Source: Zygnema cylindricum (Eukaryota; Streptophyta; Zygnematophyceae; Zygnematales; Zygnemataceae). Taken from it: DNA of 64,000 bases. Position 1 is the stretch's first letter. Each line of letters opens with the position of its first letter. The translations under genes were made by a program, and so were the position numbers. The stretch is taken from NCBI GenBank assembly GCA_037447655.1, contig JBBHKE010000999.1, forward strand, positions 313,939-377,938, written 5' to 3'. Positions 57,171 through 64,000 of the stretch are shown here, one piece after another. Under the pieces are notes generated by a model, which saw nothing but the letters and a program-made list of their open reading frames with translations, did not search any database and had not been told where the DNA came from.

Positions 57171-58330
57171 TCTTTCTCTCTCTCTCTCCACAAATTTACC
57201 TACTAATAGAGCGAAAAGCTGATCTAAGTGTGCCTCAAAAGTTTGGCGTTCATCTAAAAACAGATTCTAAACCACCCACTTTTTGAGGCAATCTTTAATA
57301 AAAACTCCAATCCACACTAATTCAGGTGGCTGCTGCACTCCACCATCTCCACACTCGAAATCCCCCCATTGTCCATCGAGATGTGAAACCCGCAAATGTA
57401 CTTTTAGACGCCGACTTTGTCGCGAAATTGGGAGATGTAGGACTCGCCCGACTTATGGCCGATATGCAAAATGGAAACACTCACATTATCCGAAAATCCG
57501 TTATTGTGGGAACCGAGCATTATGTCGATCCCGAATATCTTTGTGCTCGAAGAGGATATCTCGGTCCCAAATCCGACGTATATTCGTTTGGGATTGTGTT
57601 ACTTCAGTTGTTAGTGGGAGGGATTCCAAATCTTAGAAAAATAGATATTGCAGTTGAACAAGATAATTTGAATACCCTTTTGGATCAGAGAGCGGGAGAG
57701 TGGCCAAAGGGGCTTGTAATGGATATGGCAAATTTAGGGTTATGGTGTTCGGAAATGGATAGAAAAGATAGACCGGATTTAGAGGAGGAGGTGATTCCCG
57801 CGTTACTGGAAATTTGTGAGGGGGCCGCGGCCGAGGTTTTGGAACAGGAGGTGAAGAAGGAGAGAGCGAGAGCTGAGGCTAAGGCAAAAGAGGAGGCACT
57901 TTTGGTAGCAAGAGAGGAGGCTGCGAAATTAAAGGCCGCGGAGGAGAGGAGGTTGGAGGACGAGAGAGAGAGGAAAGAAGCGGCGGTAGCGGCAGCGGAG
58001 AAGGAGAGGGAGAGGGAGAGGGAGAGGGAGAGGGCAGAGAGGGAGAGAGAGAGGGAGAAGGAGAGGGAGAGGGAGAGGGAGAGGGAGAGGGAGAGGGAGA
58101 GGGAGAGGGAGAAGAGAGAGGAGTTTAAGGCGAGTAGTCCTGCGAGGAATCAAAATCAGAACATGGGATTTGAATTGCCGTCTTCCAATGTCAAATCTTC
58201 TCCGAGAGCGACTCCAAATCTTTCTACCGCAGTAACTGCCAAAACTGGAAACGGACAGTCTTCAGATTCTGTCTCAGCACAGAAGGACAAAACAGCGGCA
58301 TCTGGCGGATGTGCATGTGTGGTCATGTGA
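48836..58330 (+). CDS. USP-domain protein kinase with acidic linker and C-terminal CaaX box, 6 exons
   Basis: Likely a receptor-like cytoplasmic Ser/Thr kinase with an N-terminal universal stress protein (USP) domain. Exons: 48836-48995, 51245-51357, 52087-52202, 54024-56330, 56613-57083, 57326-58330, all with GT-AG borders and matching phases. Residues 1 to about 165 are USP-like (GVAVRSDESSRAALQWALSE, GVLVLGG, TIAYCTAPGKQPLGCIAISV). About 170-890 is a Ser/Pro then Glu/Gly/Lys-rich linker. Kinase about 955-1200: GEGSYGIVYRG, VAIK, HRDVKPANVLL, GDVGLA (DVG for DFG), GTEHYVDPEYL. Then an EAK/ER-rich coil and a tail ending GGCACVVM. No U-box, receptor ectodomain or membrane helix. Within exon 4 the frame changes near 54440-54460: a frameshift, or a 44-nt intron at 54458-54501. 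Total about 1390 residues. The ATG is supported by the USP domain starting six residues later. Confidence 0.87.
49021..49523 (+). promoter_or_regulatory. Degenerate tandem array with CACGTGGC (ABRE/G-box) cores in kinase intron 1
   Basis: CACGTGGC occurs at 49021-49028, 49370-49377, 49405-49412 and 49516-49523, with a CACATGGC variant at 49444-49451, in units of about 35-75 bp reading like GGACACGTGGCAGGAATGG. ACGTGGC is the core of abscisic-acid-responsive elements bound by plant bZIP factors. Function as an intronic enhancer is an inference. Confidence 0.5.
49044..49271. mobile_element. Small TA-target MITE in kinase intron 1
   Basis: 228 bp, left end CACCTTGAATCGTTTTTAGTG as in MITE D, right end CACGCTG, TA on each side (49042-49043, 49272-49273). 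The neighbouring tandem unit reads AAGTATTGCCCTTAATACAC without the insert and so provides the empty site. Confidence 0.75.
50452..50501. repeat. (GT)n microsatellite in kinase intron 1
   Basis: About 25 uninterrupted GT units. Nearby at 49905-50040 lies a GGGA-type purine tract. Confidence 0.97.
52207..52250. repeat. (CT)n microsatellite just inside kinase intron 3
   Basis: About 22 CT units start four bases after the donor dinucleotide of intron 3 (donor GTAACT at 52203). Confidence 0.97.
53453..53640. mobile_element. Diverged A-type MITE in kinase intron 3
   Basis: Left CTGCCTATCGTTATTAGAG, right (inverse) CTGCTCATCCTTATTAGCA, about 190 bp. Ends share the ATCG-TTATTAG pattern of the A family with substitutions. 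TA on the left side is clear, on the right less so. Confidence 0.5.
57110..57188. repeat. (CT)n microsatellite in kinase intron 5
   Basis: Interrupted CT run about 27 bases after the intron 5 donor (57084). Confidence 0.95.
57995..58120. repeat. Coding (GAGAGG)n repeat in the last kinase exon
   Basis: Hexamer-type purine repeat in frame, encoding an Arg-Glu dipeptide run that extends the charged C-terminal helix. The repeat is stop-free in this frame, so it can vary in length by units without breaking the protein. Confidence 0.9.
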
Positions 58331-59884
58331 AGAAACAGACAAGGAAAGAAGAGGACAAATGAAACAGGTGAGGCGTGCAAGCTATTTTTTTTCTTGGGGG
58401 GGCCGGGGGGGAGGGACGGGGGAAAGGGTTCTTCTGGAAAGTATGTAAGGTTGATGTCCTTCTCCCTCATCCCCTTCCCTCCCTGTCCCCCTCCCCTCCT
58501 TCCTCCTGCCCTGCCTCCATACCTCCCTCCCTCTTTCTCTCCCTTCCTTTATGATTAAGGACTCTGAAAATCTGGGATTTTTGGATTTGGTGACAGGTGG
58601 AAAAAGAAAAATGAAAAGGAGAACCCAGATTTGGTGTTTATATATTCACAGAAAAGAAAAGCTAAAGAAAACCCCATGTCAAAAGTTGTGAAAAAGTATA
58701 CGTATGGTTGGGATCTTCCGGATGTGAATCTCTTTGTTGCCATTAATGGTTTTTGGACTTATTAATGGCAATCACAAAAAAAGCAATCGCTAAGCAGCCG
58801 ATTATTAACAAAGACAGTATATAATGGGGAACACATGATTAATTTAAGGAGTAGTGAAGTGATAATTTAATAACCCTAATTTAATTACAAGAGTTCAGGA
58901 CCTCCCGTTATGGAAATTCCTGACTTATGTAATAATAGGGGAATAGGAAAACGCTAGCAAATGACAAAAGGAGTATCGGTTTATCAAAATCTCGCGATTT
59001 TTATTCAACTTTTGCCATATTATACATTAGAGCATTATTTAGCATTAATTATATTTGTTGTGATGCTGTGTTTCGCTATTTTATGGTTTTTGTAGTGCTA
59101 GAACGTCGTTTTCATGTGCCATAATTAGTTTCTATTTTTTTTTTCTTTTTTTACCTTAGGATGTATTTTTAATATTTGACTTGACAGTGCTTTGAGTTCT
59201 TTATTCTTCTCGTCTATTATTCGGACGTGCGACAAAAAAATTATATTATTGGGATCATTCATTGCATTAATTGAAGTGGTTTGCCTCCAAAATAAAACCA
59301 GTTGTCAATAAGTCGTGTCATAAACCTTTGTTTCATTTGCTAAATTGTATTCCTAGTGATTTCGAATGAGTAATTGCTGTCCGTGTTTCTTGTGTTTTCA
59401 TTCTTGTCTTCTCGACAAGTGTTGTTCCTTACACTTTTCTCTTGTTAGTCCTGTAATGTTCCTTTGTGGCTTTAGCGTTCTTTCATGTTTTCTTATGATG
59501 TCGACAATGATGGCTTTATTGGCTGCAAGAATTATGATCACTATAATTAAAATTTGTATTTGGACTTGCAAATCACCCTCTACTTAACTCTAGTCTTGCG
59601 GTCGGAATGAAAGTTCAAATATATCAACCGGCTAACCTGACCAATTTGTGTATGGTTTGATATATAAATTAGGGCGTAAAAAATCTTGACAAAAACAGTT
59701 GACTGGACATCAATTATAAAAATATACACAAAAACAGAAAATAAAAAATCCAGTTACAAGGTCAAACATTTGGTACACGAATTTCTTGCTTACTGGAAAT
59801 GGGAATTCGTTGAATCACGGTTTACCGTACTGAAAAATGTTTCACCCGACGGCTTGAGAACCAAAAGGACGAATCAAAATTGAT
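58331..59884. other. Kinase 3' UTR and spacer
   Basis: A G-run and C/T-rich stretch at 58390-58545 follow the stop codon, then AT-rich sequence. No gene recognised. Confidence 0.5.
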
Positions 59885-61265
59885 ATCGATGAATCGCTAA
59901 ATAGATATTGATATATCGGTAAACAGATATCGTTGTGTCGCAGAAGTGGTATCTATGTATCGAAAACTGATCTCGGTGGAGTCCAGAAGTAATATCAATG
60001 TACCGAGAGTTCGACACCAATGTGTTTCAAAATCGATGTCGACGTATAGCAAAATTAACGTGAATGTAACACTGTATCGACATATCGCAGAAGTGAACTC
60101 GATGTAGCAGAAACCAGATAGCAGAAGTGATATTGATGTATCGGAAAACATGTCGACGTGTGGCAAAACCGATATCGTTGTATCGTGAAATTGATATGAA
60201 TGTATCGCAATATCGCTGTATTGCAGAAGTGATATCGATGAATCGCTAAATTGATATGGATGTATCGCTATCTTGACATTGGTATAATGCAATATAGATA
60301 CCTTAAGTATCGCAGAAGTGATATTAATGTATCACAAGATTGATATCGGTGGAGCACAGAAATGATATAGATGTTTCGAGAATTTGACCCCTATGTGTTG
60401 CAAAATCGATGTCGACGTATCGCAAAATTGATGTCAATGTTCCGCTATATCCCTGTATCGTAGAACTGATATTGATGTATCGAAAAACTGATGTCAATGT
60501 GTTGCAAAACCAGAATCGATGTATCGTGAATTTGATATGAATGTATCGCTGCATCGCTGCATCGTAGATGTGATATCCATGTAGCGTATAATTGATGTCA
60601 GTGTGGTGCAAAATTGATATGGATGTATCGCTACATCGATATTGATATATCGCAAAATAGATATCGATGTATCGCAAAAGTGATATCGATGTATCGCAAA
60701 AGTGATATCGATGTATCGTAAAACTGATATCGCTATGCCCCAGAAGTAATATCGATGTATTGGATAACCGATGTCGATGTGTTGCAACATTGAAATGGAT
60801 GTATCGATATATTGACAATGGTATATTGCAATATAGATATCGTGAGTATCGCAGAAGTGATCTAAATGCATAGCAAAACTGATATCGGTGGAGGGCAGAA
60901 GTGATATTGATGTATCTCAAAACTATTATCGGTTTCATTGCAAACACCGATATCGATACCGGGAGATTGTTGTTGATCTGTTGCAAAATTGGTATCCATG
61001 TATTGCAAAACTGATATCTAAATTCACAAAACTGATATTGATGTAACACAGATCCGATATCGATGTATCGCAAAACCAATATCGATGTATTGCAGAGCTG
61101 ATATCGATACATCGCAGAACTGCTTGCGATGTATCGAGAAATTAATGTCTATGCGTTGCGAAATTGATATCGATGTATCGTAAAATGATAAGGATGTATC
61201 GCAAAAGTAATATGGATGTCTCGCTAAGTTGATATGGATGTATCACGATGTTGATATCTAAGTAC
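59885..61265. repeat. Degenerate ~22-bp satellite array (~1.4 kb)
   Basis: Unit approximately TGATATCGATGTATCGCAAAAG, over 50 diverged copies with some length changes. On the minus strand the consensus unit has no stop in any of the three frames, which explains long apparent ORFs (such as 60324-61112) made of HRYQFCDTSIS-like repeats. These are not genes. Confidence 0.92.
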
Positions 61266-61384
61266 ACAAAACTGATGTCCCGCAATCATCCACGTTTGCA
61301 CTTACCATCTCAACATATTGATTATCGAGACTTTTCGGAAAGGCACATATCCATTATGGGCAAAACCAAGTGCCGATTTAGGGC

Positions 61385-61740
61385 AGCAGAAAAGGTAGAT
61401 GGAGAGGTAGAGAGGGGTGTCGATTTATGGGAGAGGGGGGGAGAGGGTAGAAATAAAGGGGAGGGAGAGGGGGAGGGAGAGCGGGGAGGATAAGGAGTTG
61501 GGGAGGGAAAGGGGAGGAAAAGGGAGAGGAATAGGGAGAGGAATAGGGAGAGAGAGGGCGTTAAACAGAGGGAGGGAGAGGGAAAAGAGAGGCAAAAGTA
61601 GAGGACAGATTTAAAGGAGAGGGGAAAGGAGAGGAAGAGAGAGAGGGAAAAGGCATAATTAAGGGGGTAAGTAAAGGAGAGGGAGAAAGAGAAGGAGCGG
61701 AAAGGGTGCGAGAAAGGGAGAGGGAGAGGGCCGAAATAAA
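61385..61740. repeat. GGGAGA-rich purine block
   Basis: Plus strand almost entirely purine, of the same type as the blocks at 0.9-1.1 and 16.9-17.7 kb. Confidence 0.88.
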
Positions 61741-61744
61741 AGAG

Positions 61745-62330
61745 AGGAAGTGAAGGAATTTTACCAAAATAACCGGAAAAGTTGAATGTTTATAAAAAAC
61801 CCGAAAATTTTCAGAAATTGATTCAAACACACAAAATTTGTTTGGGGGGCCGGGAGAACAAAAGATAGAGAGCAGGTGAGAAGAGAAAACAAAGAGGCAA
61901 AGGGAAGCCAAGAAGAAAAGAAGAAAATAACATGGGGGAGAATGATTTTATAGGTTTCTCCATCCGTACCTCTTCTAATTTTCGTGGGCACAAATCATTC
62001 AAAAAGTTTCCTAAAAAAAGATTTTGTGGCCCCTCAACATTACAATTTATGATGAATTTTTGAAATGGAAGCTGGAGAATTTAAGGCTTTTATCGCTCAT
62101 TGAACATATTATTATATTATTATATTATTATAATATCCACTAACAAAAACACACGCAACATTGTGACTGCTAACACCGTGTTAGCAACTTAGCATACCAT
62201 TTCATCCAATCATGTATCAAACTGAAGTTCAGCATACATAATGTCGAGGTACGAACCATGGGATTTTCAAGGGAATTCTGAACATGTGAAAGAGGACGTG
62301 CCTTGTAAGATGTACAACAAAATGTAGCTT
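61745..62330. other. Spacer, nothing recognised
   Basis: AT-rich, with an (ATT)n-like run at 62105-62132. No gene seen. Confidence 0.5.
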
Positions 62331-62333
62331 ACG

Positions 62334-62338
62334 AAAAA
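62334..62338 (-). terminator. Pol III terminator of tRNA-Lys
   Basis: TTTTT on the minus strand, six bases beyond the 3' end of the tRNA. Confidence 0.75.
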
Positions 62339-62344
62339 GTAGTC

Positions 62345-62417
62345 CGCCGGCCGTGGGGCTCGAACCCACGACCACAAGGTTAAGAGCCTTGCGCTCTACC
62401 AACTGAGCTAGGCCGGC
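62345..62417 (-). tRNA. trnK-CUU: tRNA-Lys (anticodon CTT)
   Basis: 73 nt. Acceptor arms GCCGGCC and GGCCGGC pair fully. D-arm TAGCTCAGTTGGTAGAGC. Anticodon stem CAAGG/CCTTG with loop CTCTTAA gives CTT. T-arm GTGGGTTCGAGCCCCAC. The A-box and B-box are intact. No intron, no encoded CCA. A T-run terminator follows. Complete cloverleaf, so presumed functional. Confidence 0.97.
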
Positions 62418-62429
62418 TGATGTCGAACG

Positions 62430-63354
62430 GTTATAATAAATAAAAGTTATATTGTACATTTGCCTTAGTTACATTTTAACGTGTAACGTTTTGGGCAATT
62501 TAACGTAAAGCTTCCCTTAAATCTGAGAGATTCGCCCCCAACATCCGGGCTGTTTCTTCAGTGCAAAATCTAGAACCATAGTAGGTGGACCTTGCAATTC
62601 CCCACAGTACGGATCTCAAGGGGGAGACAACAAGTGTAAAGACGGCTCTTTAAGGTGCAACTAAAGGTTTATTACAAGTTCGCATAGACTACAAAAGCGT
62701 TGTCACTACAAACACTCAATGGCCCACAATGATAACAGGTAGGATCAATGCAGCATCAACAAAATGAAAAAAATTGGAGAAAACATCAAATTCTGAGGTA
62801 TGAAAAATGCAGTAAAATTGCTTGGCGAAAGAAAACAATTTAACTATAATGCTTAGGATGTAATCGTCAAAACATTTCTCATATAACCAAGTAATTGATA
62901 CTCACACTTTTCTACTACCGGCGTTTTTATGGCATGACCATCACCAAAAAAGTTAGAGCCTATTATGACGAACCTCTGCCCTCGACCCTATCTCTTAATC
63001 TCTTAGCCAAGCACTTGACTTCTACAATTTATTCTCCAAACTCTGAATCTAATCGAACATTACTGTACAGTGACACGAAAACTAGTGTGTACGACTCTCT
63101 GGAAACAAAAGATAGGATCAACTTCCCAAACCAGCACTATAACTTCATGAGGACAATACATAAAACCCACATTTGCAAACTTTTATTCCTTGTTAAAGAC
63201 AAAAAAACCTAGAACGAATACCAATGATCAGAGTGAAAAACAGCCTAAACTTTCGTCCTTCAACCGTCTTCAACTTTTGTCCGTTTCGTCCACGGAACTG
63301 TACTCACGATTGAGATTTGTTTGATTGGTTGATGACTAAGTCCATTCAGCCCAA
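62430..63354. other. Probable 3' UTR of the SH3-domain gene and spacer
   Basis: Lies downstream of the stop codon of the minus-strand SH3 gene. An open frame at 62895-63212 on the plus strand has no family resemblance and I do not call it. Confidence 0.4.
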
Positions 63355-63917
63355 TTAATTGCCTGGGTCTACTAGCTTACTAGCGGGAACACGATGCCTT
63401 CGTTCCACATAAGCCGCAGGAAACCATCCTGCCTTCCCTTTTGATTCCCCTTCGGCCCATCCCGTAGGTGCAACCTTCAAAAAAAAAGGGGGGGGGGCGG
63501 GGAAAAAACAAAAAGAAAGAGGGGGGGGAACTCAGAACCTCGCAACATTAAAGAAAAACGATTCCGGCGTGTAAGACAAGGTGAAGACCGTTGTTGTTTT
63601 CAATAATTTGGATATAAGATTATAAAGGCTACGCTTTTAAAACCCCGGGAAACATCAACTAGTAAAGAATGGTACCTTGGGCAATTTTACCTCTCAAAAA
63701 CACAAATCAAAAACACATCAAATCCATATTTACAAGATCTAGCCAGGATGACAGAAACGAGAGGGACGCCTAAGAAGAAAGGATTCTAAAAAAAGATAAA
63801 GAAAAGCAAAAAACTTGTTTCAAAAAGGGCCATAAACAATACCTGACGAACAACCACGTATTCTCCTGGAGTCAAACTGAGTTCTCCCTCTAGCTCCGCA
63901 TAAAATGGGTGCATCAC
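63355..63917 (-). CDS. SH3-domain protein, last two exons (partial; SH3P-like, BAR-SH3 family)
   Basis: Two minus-strand exons, 63917-63843 and 63474-63355, joined in phase 0 with AG/GT borders. The first encodes MHPFYAELEGELSLTPGEYV plus VVRQ. The second encodes VAPTGWAEGESKGKAGWFP, then AAYVERRHRVPASK, and ends with a stop at 63355-63357. The ALYDY-like start, GE-Y-VV, GW-EGE-GK-GWFP and YVE are the SH3 fold signatures. The ERRxRVxASK tail matches plant SH3P proteins, which carry an N-terminal BAR domain and act in clathrin and autophagosome membrane trafficking. The upstream exons, including any BAR domain, are outside the window, so the full architecture is inferred. A G/A homopolymer stretch (63481-63530) lies in the intron next to the acceptor. 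Confidence 0.85.
63481..63530. repeat. Poly-A/poly-G run in SH3 gene intron
   Basis: AAAAAAAAAGGGGGGGGGG followed by further A and G runs. As the minus-strand complement it is the T/C-rich tract before the last acceptor. Confidence 0.85.
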
Positions 63918-64000
63918 CTGTTTCCCAAAAAACCCAACAACTTTTATGTACATTATTTACAAGAAACCACATGTTACACAATCGTCTTCTTTGAAAAAGT

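Noticed and set aside
60324-61112. 262-codon minus-strand frame
   Set aside because: Translation of the 22-bp satellite, which has no stops in that strand's frames.
1-64000. CRISPR arrays, operons, ribosome binding sites, bacterial origins
   Set aside because: The window is eukaryotic. The repeats seen are satellites, microsatellites and transposon ends, not spacer-separated arrays.

Overview
The window is nuclear DNA from a green-plant (streptophyte) genome. The evidence is spliced genes with GT-AG introns, a calreticulin ending in HDEL, a plant-type USP-domain protein kinase, a BAR/SH3-type SH3 domain gene, Ty1/copia elements primed by plant-like initiator tRNA-Met, and many small plant-style DNA transposons. 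I cannot name the species. The low gene density, long CT/GA microsatellites and protein-coding low-complexity runs would fit a large, repeat-rich genome such as a charophyte alga or an early-diverging land plant, but that is a guess. A 625-base run of N lies at 294-918.

Layout. 1-14.4 kb: two nested Ty1/copia retrotransposons. The outer one (1711-14389, minus strand, 1082-bp LTRs, target duplication GATAC) is old and broken. The inner one (7313-13662, plus strand, 1004-bp LTRs, target duplication ACTAT) sits inside the outer element's 5' LTR and is younger. Both have a primer site complementary to the anticodon arm of initiator tRNA-Met (half-tRNA priming), and that site contains the gag ATG. 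14.4-19 kb: AT-rich DNA, a 0.8-kb GGGA-rich purine block, then the calreticulin promoter region. 19.1-24.3 kb: a complete 14-exon calreticulin gene. 25.7-26.2 kb: a minus-strand relic of a reverse-transcriptase-type ORF. 28.8-30.1 kb: a minus-strand PIF/Harbinger-like protein whose catalytic core is replaced by a long glycine-rich tract.

30.5-48.4 kb is a dense nest of short DNA transposons without recognisable transposase genes. I resolved at least five families from their ends and target duplications: TA-target MITEs with CACCGCCAATCG-like ends; hAT-type elements with TAGTGTTGGGTATCG ends and 8-bp duplications; one more hAT-like element with CAGAGGTCGCAAA ends; Harbinger-like elements with TTA/TAA duplications; and a 2.1-kb unclassified insertion. 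Paralogous copies supply the empty sites, so the order of insertion can be read directly.

48.8-58.3 kb: a six-exon gene for a USP-domain protein kinase of roughly 1390 residues, with a very long acidic linker, a C-terminal charged coil and a terminal CVVM (CaaX) motif. Its coding sequence has one frame break or a very short intron in exon 4. 59.9-61.3 kb: a degenerate ~22-bp satellite. 61.4-61.7 kb: a purine block. 62.3 kb: tRNA-Lys(CTT) on the minus strand. 63.36-63.92 kb: the last two exons of an SH3-domain gene on the minus strand, which continues off the right edge.

The host genes do not look functionally linked: an ER chaperone, a stress-type kinase, an SH3 trafficking protein and a possibly domesticated transposase. 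What connects the window is transposon activity. This includes MITEs inside the kinase introns, a Harbinger-like element ending about 420 bp upstream of the kinase start codon, and a Harbinger-derived protein encoded beside several Harbinger-like non-autonomous elements.
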